The notes beneath the pieces were generated by a model, which was not told where the DNA came from, did not search any database, and saw only the letters and a list, made by a program, of their open reading frames with translations. Below are positions 40,267 through 47,592 of a stretch of DNA of 64,000 nt, in pieces. This DNA is from WHSW01 sp963846565 (GTDB lineage: Bacteria > Actinomycetota > Thermoleophilia > Solirubrobacterales > 70-9), in NCBI GenBank assembly GCA_963846565.1, contig CAWJWL010000005.1:620001-684000 (forward strand), written 5' to 3'. Numbering within the stretch: position 1 is the first letter of the stretch; each line of letters begins with the position of its first letter. The position numbers and the translations under genes were made by a program.

Positions 40267-40572
40267 TCACCGACTCGACCGGACTAACGGCCGAGGAATC
40301 CGTGCGGCTGAGGGTGAGGCGGAGGCCGCGGTAGGGCGTGCGGGTCCGCGGCGCCTGATCCGCCGGGCGACGCCGCGGAGGCCGAGGGCGACCGGGGCCA
40401 GCAGGAGCAGCGGGATCACCGGGAGCAGCAACGGTGCGGCGAAGACGCCGGTGAGAACGACGATCGGGAGCGCGAGCGGGAACAGGGCGAAGCCGAGCAC
40501 CCCGATTATCGTCAGCGCTGCCGAAATCCCCGCGATTGTCTCTGCTTGCGCTTCGCGTCGGCGGTTCTCCAT
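40267..40572 (-). CDS. Small two-helix membrane protein
   Basis: Protein of 101 residues: a charged start (MENRRREAQAETIAG), two or three tightly spaced hydrophobic helices (ISAALTIIGVLGFALFPLALPIVVLTGVF then APLLLPVIPLLLLAPVALGL, shown in parts) and a basic, Arg-rich tail. ATG 40572 is chosen because the hydrophobic region follows; the longer frame to 40614 adds a Pro/Arg-rich lead. I do not recognise the family. Confidence 0.55.
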   Translation of the reverse strand: MENRRREAQAETIAGISAALTIIGVLGFALFPLALPIVVLTGVFAAPLLLPVIPLLLLAPVALGLRGVARRIRRRGPARPTAASASPSAARIPRPLVRSSR

Positions 40573-40665
40573 CGGCGGCCTCCTCGGGCTCGGGCGGCCG
40601 CCCGGCGGCCGCATCTACTCCGTCATCTGAAAAGACGAGATGCGGCCGCCAGGTGTGACAGCGGC

Positions 40666-41163
40666 TCACGCGAGCGAGACCGCGACCTCCTCGAGCGCGT
40701 CCATCGACTCCTGCATGCCACCTTCCATGCCGGACTCGATGTGGCCGTCGCGCTCCTCCTTCGAGCGGTGCTTGACGAGGGTCACCATCTGCGTGCGCCC
40801 GTCGTCCGTTTCCGTGAAGCTCACCGTGTCGAGCGCCTCCGCGTCCGGCATGCCCTCGTAGACCTCCGTGTAGACGAGGCGCTCGTTCGGGACGACCTCC
40901 TGGTACTCACCGTGGAAGCCGACCTCGAAGCCCCCGTCCGCCTGCATCACGTACCGCCAGGCGCCCCCGACCCGCAGGTCGACCTCGACCGAGGTCACGC
41001 TGCCGCGCTTGCCCGCCCACCAGCGCTCGATCAGCTCCGGCGTCGTCCAGGCCTTGTAGACCAGGCGCGCCGGCGCGTTGAACTCGCGCGTGATCAGGAT
41101 CTCGGTGTCGCTCGGAAGCGTTACCACCGCCGTACCGCTACTCGTTGCTGCCGTCATCGTCAT
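40666..41163 (-). CDS. SRPBCC (AHSA1/START-like) protein
   Basis: Protein of 165 residues of the Bet v1/AHSA1 fold. The pattern EILITREFNAPARLVYKAWTTPELIERWWAG is the classic opening, followed by DLRVGGAWRYVM and FHGEYQEVVPNERLVYTEV, and a C-terminal helix SGMEGGMQESMDALEEV. It is translationally coupled to an upstream ArsR regulator; the genes overlap by 26 bases. This ArsR-AHSA1 pair is common and poorly understood; the SRPBCC protein may bind a hydrophobic ligand. GGAAAGGAAG just before ATG 41163 is a good ribosome binding site. Confidence 0.92.
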   Translation of the reverse strand: MTMTAATSSGTAVVTLPSDTEILITREFNAPARLVYKAWTTPELIERWWAGKRGSVTSVEVDLRVGGAWRYVMQADGGFEVGFHGEYQEVVPNERLVYTEVYEGMPDAEALDTVSFTETDDGRTQMVTLVKHRSKEERDGHIESGMEGGMQESMDALEEVAVSLA

Positions 41164-41494
41164 CTTCCTTTCCCTTGAGTTCTCCGAGGACGTCATCAAG
41201 CGCCTCGAAGCGTTCATCCCACGACCGCTCGTAGTCCTTGACCCAGTCGTGAATCGTCTTCAGCGGCTGCCCGTTGAGCCGGTAGAACCGCTGCCGGCCC
41301 CGTTCGCGGACCTGGACGAGGCCGACCTCCCGCAAAACCCGCAGGTGCTTGGAGACCTGAGGCTGGGCGAGTCCGAGCCCCTCGACGAGATCGTTGACGG
41401 GCCGCTCCCCCTCGGCGAGCAGATCGAGGATCCGGCGCCGCTGCGGTTCGGCTACCGCGTTGAACGCGTCCGTCGTGGTTGCCGCTCGTGCCAT
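41138..41494 (-). CDS. ArsR-family transcriptional regulator
   Basis: Winged-helix repressor of 118 residues: DAFNAVAEPQRRRILDLLAEGERPVNDLVEGLGLAQPQVSKHL (given in parts) is the ArsR DNA-binding region, with recognition helix AQPQVSKHLRVLREVG and wing VRERGRQRFYRLN. No Cys metal site (ELCVCDL) is present, so it belongs to the metal-independent SdpR-like branch. The tail is acidic. The TATAGT box lies seven bases before the ATG, and a palindrome between the -10 and -35 boxes is a likely autoregulatory operator. It forms an operon with the SRPBCC gene. Confidence 0.93.
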   Translation of the reverse strand: MARAATTTDAFNAVAEPQRRRILDLLAEGERPVNDLVEGLGLAQPQVSKHLRVLREVGLVQVRERGRQRFYRLNGQPLKTIHDWVKDYERSWDERFEALDDVLGELKGKEDDDDGSNE

Positions 41495-41501
41495 GTCCGG
41501 G

Positions 41502-41531
41502 ACTATACATACCCATATCGGTATACGTCCA
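41502..41531 (-). promoter_or_regulatory. ArsR promoter with embedded operator
   Basis: On the minus strand a -35-like TGGACG (41526-41531) and -10 TATAGT (41502-41507) are separated by 18 bases. An inverted repeat, ATACC-6-GGTAT (41509-41524), fills the spacer. The -10 ends seven bases before the ATG. A bound repressor here would block RNA polymerase. Confidence 0.6.
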
Positions 41532-41574
41532 GACGTTGACGAACGGCAAGACCCGAGGCGGGAACGCGGTCGCG

Positions 41575-41742
41575 CTAGGAGCGCCGGCGGCGCTCGGTCA
41601 GCAGCCCATAACGGAGCTCGGCCGGGGCCCGGCCCATGTTCTCGGGAGGAAGCGGCTTGCCCTTGCCGGGCAGGTCGTCGAACTCCCCGGCCTCGATCGC
41701 CTCCTGGATTCTCGACTCCGCCAGACGGTCGAGCGCGCGCAT
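41575..41742 (-). CDS. Short DUF1992 (DnaJ-homologue subfamily C member 28-like) protein
   Basis: Small gene of 55 codons. The product MRALDRLAESRIQEAIEAGE then FDDLPGKGKPLPPENMG matches the DUF1992 core (ERxIxEAxExGxFDxLPGxGKPL). Most DUF1992 proteins have 100-150 residues, so this is a minimal form that stops shortly after the core (RYGLLTERRRRS). It starts 16 bases after the sulfotransferase stop, in the same direction. The function of DUF1992 in bacteria is unknown. Confidence 0.75.
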   Translation of the reverse strand: MRALDRLAESRIQEAIEAGEFDDLPGKGKPLPPENMGRAPAELRYGLLTERRRRS

Positions 41743-41758
41743 CCGGCCCAGCCCAGCC

Positions 41759-42748
41759 TCAGCTCCAGCCGAAGGTGCGACCGGCGATCCGCTCGAGCTC
41801 GGCCGTGTCGGAAGCCAGCTCCCGGGTGAGCCGCTCCCTCACATCCTGCGGCAGCTGCGGCTTCGCAGCAGTACCCGCGCCGGGATCGTGGACGAGGCGC
41901 TCGACGAGCCAGCGAAGGGATTCCGGCAGACGGTCGAAGTTGCGATCGAGCGCCCGTAGCCCGGGAAGGCGCACGGCGCGGTCCATCAGCCGGAATCCGC
42001 CACGCTCTCCCGCCCGAGCACTGCCCGTCTCCCACTGGCGCTCGAACTGGGGCGAGGTGAACGAGGGATCGACGCCGCAGAACTCGAACACGCTCCGGAC
42101 GGTCGCCTCGCGCTCGCCCGCGAGGTCTTCGTTGGCGACCACCTTGACGGCGCCGGGGCCGAACGCGTCCAGGTAGGGCTCGATCTGCATCGCGTAGCGC
42201 GAACGCTCGAGGTAGGAGTTCCCGGGCTCGCGGAGGGCCTCTTCGATCGGCCGCGTCTCATAGCCGCCGCCGACGTTGTGGAGGTAATGCGAGAGGATCC
42301 GGTCGATCGGGTCGCGGACCATGTAGACGATGCGCGCCTCCTCGCCCAGCGTGTCGCGCATGCGCTCGGCGACGCCCTCGAAGCGCGGGAGGTTCGTGTA
42401 GTGCGGGGACGTCTCACCGCGAACCCGCGCCGCGCGGTCGAAATGGCTCGCGTACCACGCCGGTCCCAGCTCCCAGTTGAGCTCGGCAACGAAGAAGTTG
42501 AGCTCCTTCGGCCGCGACATCGCGATCTCCGGGTGCAGAGCGAGGTAGTGGTGGAGGCTCGTCGTGCCGCACTTGAGCCCGCCGATCACGATCAGGTTGG
42601 GGAGCGCGCCCTCGCGCTCCGCTTTACGCCGCCGACGCTCGAGTCTGGACCGCTCGCTCGCGAAGCGCTCGCGAGCGCGGGCGACCATCGCCTCGTCGGC
42701 GGGATCCGTGGGGGCTTCAGCGGCCGGGCCGCTAGCCCCCGGCGCCAA
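41759..42748 (-). CDS. Sulfotransferase-domain protein
   Basis: Protein of 329 residues. The 5'-PSB loop is NLIVIGGLKCGTTSLHHYL, a close match to the PAPS-binding P-loop of heparan-type sulfotransferases. The 3'-PB region is RIVYMVRDPIDRILSHYLHN, with the Arg and Ser that bind the 3'-phosphate. A long charged N-terminus (ARERFASERSRLERRRRKAE) precedes the domain. It probably sulfates a surface glycan or lipid. TTG 42748 overlaps the HAD gene by 17 bases; ATG 42688 is an alternative start. Confidence 0.88.
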   Translation of the reverse strand: MAPGASGPAAEAPTDPADEAMVARARERFASERSRLERRRRKAEREGALPNLIVIGGLKCGTTSLHHYLALHPEIAMSRPKELNFFVAELNWELGPAWYASHFDRAARVRGETSPHYTNLPRFEGVAERMRDTLGEEARIVYMVRDPIDRILSHYLHNVGGGYETRPIEEALREPGNSYLERSRYAMQIEPYLDAFGPGAVKVVANEDLAGEREATVRSVFEFCGVDPSFTSPQFERQWETGSARAGERGGFRLMDRAVRLPGLRALDRNFDRLPESLRWLVERLVHDPGAGTAAKPQLPQDVRERLTRELASDTAELERIAGRTFGWS

Positions 42749-43420
42749 GCTTCTTCGCGGCGTCGCGGAAGGTCTTGACCTCCGCGGTCGGCCGCTTTCG
42801 CCCTTCGAGCTTCTCGCCGTGGCGGTTGACCCAGATCACGGGCACGTTCATCTTCAGCAGCGGGGCGACGTCGGTCTCGTAGCCGGAGCCGATGTGGAGC
42901 CAGCCCTTCTTGCCACCGATCCGCCGCGCGCCCTCCTTGAAGTGGGCCGGGTCGGGCTTGTAGCTGCGCACCTGCTGCGCGGTGACGACGAGGTCGAGCT
43001 CGGTGCGCAGGTGCCGTCGCGAGATGCCGAGCAGCTTGTCGTCGATGTTGGAGATGATCCCGAGGTCGTAGCGCTTGCCGAGCCGGTCCATCGCCGCGTT
43101 CGACTCACGGAACGGGAGCCAGCGGGCGACGCTGTCGGGCACGAACTGGGCCCGCGACGGCTCGAGCTCCCAGCCGACTTCACCGGCGACCTTGACCGCG
43201 GTGCGGCGCAGGACCTCGGCGTAGAGCTCGTAGGAGCCGCTCATGATCTCGGCCTGGACCTCGAGGAAGCGCTTGAGGAAGGGCTCCTCGTCGAACGTGA
43301 ACCCGTCGCGGTCGGCCTCCTTCTTGAAGGCGTCCGACGAGTCCGCTTCTCCCAGTCGATCAGGGTGCCGTAGCAATCAGTGGTGACCCACTTGATGTCT
43401 TTGAGCTTCGGCAGCGGCAT
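42732..43420 (-). pseudogene. HAD-superfamily type II haloacid dehalogenase-like protein, frameshifted
   Basis: The start, MPLPKLKDIKWVTTDCYGTL, has the HAD motif I Asp pair variant (DCYGTLIDWE). The frame is lost near 43346, where one G is missing from AAG-GCG. The rest continues from DAFKKEADRDGF through motif II (LGIISNIDDK), the Lys in VRSYKPDPAHFK and the motif IV region IGSGYETDVAPL. Adding one base gives 229 residues. Haloacid dehalogenase and phosphatase activities are both possible. The start is 123 bases from divergent sucC, with a palindrome between. Confidence 0.8.
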
Positions 43421-43444
43421 AGATGTGCGTCGCGTTAGCCGACA

Positions 43445-43460
43445 CACCAGATCTCTGGTG
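43445..43460. promoter_or_regulatory. 16-bp palindrome in the HAD/sucC divergent region
   Basis: CACCAGA-TC-TCTGGTG is a perfect 7-2-7 inverted repeat, 25 bases upstream of the HAD start and 84 bases upstream of sucC. Its length and position fit the operator of a dimeric regulator. Confidence 0.45.
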
Positions 43461-43543
43461 CTGCCAACGCTCGCGGCCGCGGCATTATGGCGAATCGCCC
43501 TCGAGACCTTGGGTTGGATACGCTGCCGCCCGCCCGCAGACCT

Positions 43544-44691
43544 ATGGACCTACTCGAATACCAGGGAAAGCAGCTGTTCGCGAAGCACGGCGTCCCCGTG
43601 CCCGAGGGCAAGCACGCGACGACCGTCGACGACGCGGTCGCCGCGGCGAAGGAGATCGGCTACCCGTGCGTGGTCAAGGCGCAGGTCGCGATCGGCGGCC
43701 GCGGCAAGGCCGGCGGCATCAAGGTCGCCAAGGACGAGGCCGAGGCACGCGCCCACTCGGAGGCGATCCTCGGCATGGACATCCGCGGACTTCACGGTCC
43801 ACGACCTCTGGATCGAGGAGGCGTCGGAGATCGCGGCCGAGTACTACGCCTCGATCATCCTCGACCGCTCCGAGAAGAAGCTGCTGACGATCGTCTCCCG
43901 CATGGGCGGCATGGACGTCGAGGAGGTCGCCGAGTCCGATCCCGACGCCCTCGTCAAGCGCCACATCGAGCCGGCCGAGGGGATCGACGAAGGAGTTCGC
44001 CACGCCAGATCGCGGTCGACGCCGGCATCGACGAGGACGTCACCGACCAGGTGGCCGAGATGCTGGTGAAGCTCGCCGACGTGGTCCGCGAGGAGGACGC
44101 GACGCTGATCGAGATCAACCCGCTGATCGTCACCCAGCGACCGCGAGGTGGTCGCGCTCGACTCGAAGGCGACGATCGACGGCAACGCGCTCTTCCGCCA
44201 CCCGGACATCGCCGAGCTCTCCGACAAGTCCGCCGAGGACCCGCAGGAGGCGATGGCGAAGGAGAAGGGCCTCACCTACGTCAAGCTCGACGGCAACATC
44301 GGCATCCTCGGCAACGGCGCCGGGCTCTGCATGTCGACGCTCGACGTCGTCGCCCAGGCCGGTGGCAAGCCCGCCAACTTCCTCGACGCCGGCGGAGGCT
44401 CGAAGGCCGAGGCGATCGTCGACGCGCTCGAGGTGATCACGTCGGACGCCAAGGTCAAGGCGATCCTCTTCAACATCTTCGGCGGCATCACCCGCTGCGA
44501 CGAGATCGCCAAGGGGATCATCGAGGCCTCGCAGCAGATCGGGATCACGATGCCGCTCGTCGTGCGCCTCGACGGCACCAACTCCGAGGAGGGCCTGGCG
44601 CTACTGGCCGAAGCCGGCCTCGAGCAACCTCCACAACGAGAAGACGATGCTCGGCGCCGCGAAGCGCGTCGTCGAGCTGCCGGCGAGCTGA
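43544..44691 (+). pseudogene. sucC: Succinyl-CoA synthetase beta subunit, frameshifted
   Basis: ADP/GDP-forming succinate-CoA ligase, TCA cycle. It starts MDLLEYQGKQLFAKHGVPVP and carries the ATP-grasp segment YPCVVKAQVAIGGRGKAGG. Later blocks are FTVHDLWIEEASEIAAEYY, LIEINPLIV, KLDGNIGILGNGAGLCMSTLD and ILFNIFGGITRCDEIA. The frame breaks near 43787, 43992, 44006, 44138 and 44622; in each case one extra G or C explains it. Removing five bases gives a 380-residue protein, the normal length, ending at 44691. The stop overlaps the sucD ATG. The breaks are most simply consensus errors, since the encoded motifs are undamaged. Confidence 0.92.
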
Positions 44692-45571
44692 TGGCAATCA
44701 TCGTCGACACCGACACGAAGCTCGTGCGTCAGCGGGCTGACCGGCCGCGAGGGCACCTTCCACGGACTGCGAAACCGCGACTACGGCACCGACCTGGTCG
44801 CCGGCGTCACGCCCGGGAAGGGCGGCCAGGACGTCGATGGCGTCCCCGTCTTCGACTCGATCAAGGAAGCCGTCACAGAGCGCGGCGCGAACACCTCGAT
44901 GATCTTCGTCCCCGCCCGCTTCGCCGCGCCGGCGATCGACGAGGCGATCGACGCCGGAGTCGCGACGGTGATCGCGATCACCGAGGGCATCCCGGTGCTC
45001 GACATGATGCGCGTCTACTGGAAGGCGAAGGAGGCGGGCGTGCGGCTGATCGGCCCGAACTGCCCCGGCGTGCTCTCGCCCGGCAAGGCCAACGTCGGCA
45101 TCATCCCGGCCCAGTTCTTCGACCGCGGGCTCGATCGGCGTCGTCTCCAAGTCCGGGACGCTCACCTACCAGATCGGCAACGAGCTGAAGCAGGCCGGGA
45201 GGGCAACTCCTCGATCGTCGGCATCGGCGGCGACCCGATCGTCGGCTCCGACTTCATCGACATCCTGAAGCTCTACGAGGCCGACGACGAGACCGAGATG
45301 ATCGTCATGGTCGGCGAGATCGGCGGCGACGCCGAGGAGCGCGCCGCGGACTTCATCGCGGAGACGATCATCGAAGCCCGTCGTCGCCTACATCGCCGGC
45401 TTCACCGCCCCGCCCGGCAAGCAGATGGGCCACGCCGGGGCGATCATCTCCGGCTCGTCGGGCACCGCCGAGGCGAAGAAGGAAGCGCTCGAGGCCAAGG
45501 GCGTGCGGGTCGGCAAGAGCCCGACCGAGACCGCGCAGCTCGCCGTCGAGGCGATGAACGCCGCCGGCTGA
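44691..45571 (+). pseudogene. sucD: Succinyl-CoA synthetase alpha subunit, frameshifted
   Basis: CoA-binding, phosphohistidine-carrying partner of SucC. It reads MAIIVDTDTKLV, then GLTGREGTFHGLRNRDYGT, GVTPGKGG, ITEGIPVLDMM, LIGPNCPGVLSPGKANVGI and GVVSKSGTLTYQIGNEL. SIVGIGGDPIVGSDFIDIL and the active-site His region GHAGAIISGSSGTAEAK complete the enzyme. Frame breaks lie near 44733 (+1), 45127-45129 (+1), 45199 (-1) and 45373 (+1). Correcting them gives 292 residues. The start overlaps the sucC stop (TGATG), the usual sucCD coupling. Confidence 0.92.
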
Positions 45572-45572
45572 G

Positions 45573-45785
45573 CCGAGTTCCAACGCTCCCTACGTCCTCA
45601 CCGACGTCATCCACCTGCCGGCCGACCTCCGGGCCACCTCGGGGAGCTTCGCGGGAACGCTCGCCGTGCTCGGCGTCTACGCGGTGTTCGCCGTCGCCGG
45701 CTTCTCCGCGTACGCCTTCTCGCTCGCGGCGACGATCGCGATCGCGCGCTCGCTGGGCGGGATCCGCACCGAGTCGAGGACCTGA
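45573..45785 (+). CDS. Possible small membrane protein downstream of sucD
   Basis: An open frame of 70 codons directly after sucD reads SSNAPYVLTDVIHLPADLRA, then a hydrophobic helix VLGVYAVFAVAGFSAYAFSLA and ends SLGGIRTESRT. It has no ordinary start codon at its left end (the codon before SSN is CCG), but this stretch is full of indels, so a start may have been lost. A GTG at 45669 would give a shorter form. The 100 bases after it, up to the next gene, hold no feature apart from the next promoter region. Confidence 0.35.
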   Translation, partial: PSSNAPYVLTDVIHLPADLRATSGSFAGTLAVLGVYAVFAVAGFSAYAFSLAATIAIARSLGGIRTESRT

Positions 45786-45889
45786 TCGGGCCGGGAGAGC
45801 AGGTCCCAGGAGTTGAAGCGGAACCGGTCTTTCTGGTCCGGACCTCTGTTCTAATACGCGGACACTCAGGGACGGTCAAGGAGGACCAG

Positions 45890-46774
45890 ATGCGCATTCG
45901 GCTCGCAACCATTCGCCTCGTCGCGCTGTTCGCACTGCTCGCGCTGGCGTTCGCCGGTGCGGCGGAGGCAAAGAAGGACAAGCGCTACCGCGATCAGATC
46001 TTCAAGGTCGGCGTGACGCGCGACATCGTCTACGGCAACGCCGTGGTTGGGCCCTACGACCCGAGCCAGGAGCTCCTCCTCGACCTCTACAAGCCGAAGA
46101 AGGACAAGGTCAAGCGTCGTCCGGCGATCGTCTGGGTCCACGGCGGCAGCTTCTGTTGCGGTGACAAGGGCCTCGGCCCCTCCCCGCAACTCGCCAAGTA
46201 CTTCGCGCGCCGCGGCTACGTGACCGTCTCGATCAACTACCGCTTCCTCGTCAACGCGCCCTGCTCGGTGGTCGGCGGCAGCATTCCGATCGAGTGCTTC
46301 CAGGCCGCGATCGAGGACACGCACGATGCGCAGGCGGCCGTCCGCTGGCTGCGGGCGAACGCGAAGCGGTTGAAGGTCGATCCCGAGCGGATCGCCGCCG
46401 GCGGCGAGTCCGCCGGCGGGATCATCGCCTCGGGAGTCGGCGTCCTCTCGGCGCAGCCGGGTGAGAGCGGCAACCCGGGGTTCCTCTCCGACGTCGGCGC
46501 CTTCGCCTCGATCTCGGGCGGCCTTCCTGGCGGCCTCTTCGTCGACGCGGACACGGCGCCGGGGATCTTCTTCGCGAGCACGGACGACCCGATCGTCCCC
46601 TACGCGTGGTCACCGGAAACCGTCGACGCGATGACCGCGCTCGGGATCACGGCAAAGCTGACGAGCTTCGACTCCAGCGTGCACGTTCCGTGGGATGACT
46701 TCCGGTCGGTGATCGAGAAGCGGACGCGGAACTTCTTCTACAAGCAGCTCGACCTCAAGCACGCGGCTTCCTAG
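45890..46774 (+). CDS. Secreted alpha/beta-hydrolase (carboxylesterase/BD-FAE-like)
   Basis: Protein of 294 residues with a signal peptide (LVALFALLALAFAGAAEA). The oxyanion motif is VWVHGGSFCCG, the nucleophile Ser is in AAGGESAGGIIA, a Cys pair (SFCCG, with CSV and ECF nearby) may form disulfides, and the catalytic His is in SSVHVPWDDF. The opening VTRDIVYGNAVVGPYDPSQELLLDLYKP resembles lipases and esterases of the HGG/hormone-sensitive type. AAGGAGG before the ATG is a strong ribosome binding site, unlike most genes here, and TAATAC (45852-45857) may be its -10 box. It probably cleaves esters outside the cell. Confidence 0.87.
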   Translation: MRIRLATIRLVALFALLALAFAGAAEAKKDKRYRDQIFKVGVTRDIVYGNAVVGPYDPSQELLLDLYKPKKDKVKRRPAIVWVHGGSFCCGDKGLGPSPQLAKYFARRGYVTVSINYRFLVNAPCSVVGGSIPIECFQAAIEDTHDAQAAVRWLRANAKRLKVDPERIAAGGESAGGIIASGVGVLSAQPGESGNPGFLSDVGAFASISGGLPGGLFVDADTAPGIFFASTDDPIVPYAWSPETVDAMTALGITAKLTSFDSSVHVPWDDFRSVIEKRTRNFFYKQLDLKHAAS

Positions 46775-47559
46775 CCCTCGGCCTCGACGACCAACGCTCG
46801 GAGGTCGTCGAAGATCTCGGGGGTGCTGACGATCACCGAGCCCGCAGCGGCCGGCCCGCCGTCGATCCCACCGAGCCGCGCCCCTGCCTCGGCCGCAATC
46901 AACTCGCCCGCGGCGAGGTCCCAGCGGCTGAGGCCGCGTTCGAAGTACCCGTCGACCCGCCCGCAGGCAACCGAGCACAGATCGACCGCAGCGGCGCCCA
47001 TCCGGCGGATGTCCCGGATACTCGGCAGGAGCCGGGCGATCGCCGCGCCCTGGCGTCCGCGCTGCTCCGGGTCGTAGCCGAAGCCGGTGGCGATCAGGGC
47101 GCCGGCGACGTCGCCGGCTCCGGAGACTTGGATCGGGACGTCGTTACGGGTGGCTCCCCGGTCGCGAACGGCGGCGAAGAGCTCGCGGTGGACGACGTCG
47201 CAGACGACGCCGACGACGGTCTCCCCATCGCGCTCGACCGCGATCGAGACGGCGAAGCCCGGATGGCCGTAGAGGAAGTTCGTGGTCCCGTCGATCGGAT
47301 CGACGACCCAGCGGTAGCCGCTCGAGCCCTCCACCGACGCGCCCTCCTCGCCGAGCAGGCCGTCGTCGGGGCGCGCCTCGCGGATCCGGCGGGCGATCAG
47401 GTCCTCCGAGGCCCTGTCCGTCTCGGTGACCATGTCGGTGGAGCTCGACTTCGTTTCCACCCCCTCGCGAGGGGTCTCGAGCGCACCGCGAAGCAACTCC
47501 GCAGCCTCCCCCGCGATCGAGCGGGCCAGGCCGGAGAGCTCGGCGATTTCGCGATCCAC
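46771..47559 (-). CDS. Inositol monophosphatase family protein
   Basis: Mg-dependent phosphatase of 262 residues. Metal ligands are in LLGEEG, VVDPIDGTTNFLYGHP and SRWDLAAGELIAAEAG. These are the three signature blocks of the IMPase family (Glu; DPIDGTTNF; WDxAAG). Substrates may be inositol-1-phosphate, histidinol phosphate or other sugar phosphates. GTG 47559 lies seven bases after TAGCGT. It is divergent from the aminotransferase, with 33 bases between the start codons, and convergent with the secreted esterase; the ends overlap by four bases. Confidence 0.93.
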   Translation of the reverse strand: MDREIAELSGLARSIAGEAAELLRGALETPREGVETKSSSTDMVTETDRASEDLIARRIREARPDDGLLGEEGASVEGSSGYRWVVDPIDGTTNFLYGHPGFAVSIAVERDGETVVGVVCDVVHRELFAAVRDRGATRNDVPIQVSGAGDVAGALIATGFGYDPEQRGRQGAAIARLLPSIRDIRRMGAAAVDLCSVACGRVDGYFERGLSRWDLAAGELIAAEAGARLGGIDGGPAAAGSVIVSTPEIFDDLRALVVEAEG

Positions 47560-47566
47560 GAACCGG

Positions 47567-47572
47567 ACGCTA
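47567..47572 (-). promoter_or_regulatory. -10-like box TAGCGT for the IMPase gene
   Basis: TAGCGT on the minus strand ends seven bases before GTG 47559. It lies six bases from the divergent box at 47579. Confidence 0.5.
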
Positions 47573-47578
47573 TCTCGC

Positions 47579-47584
47579 TAGGCT
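47579..47584 (+). promoter_or_regulatory. -10-like box TAGGCT for the aminotransferase gene
   Basis: TAGGCT ends eight bases before ATG 47593. The two divergent transcripts start within about 30 bases of each other. Confidence 0.5.
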
Positions 47585-47592
47585 CGGAGTCA

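Noticed and set aside
40167..40334. Short plus-strand frame overlapping the cupin stop (ATGA)
   Set aside because: The product is Pro/Arg-rich without structure, and the minus strand has a better membrane-protein frame here.
43544..45571. Programmed frameshifting as an explanation for the sucCD breaks
   Set aside because: No slippery heptamer or downstream pseudoknot recurs at the breaks, there are nine of them, and both indel directions occur.
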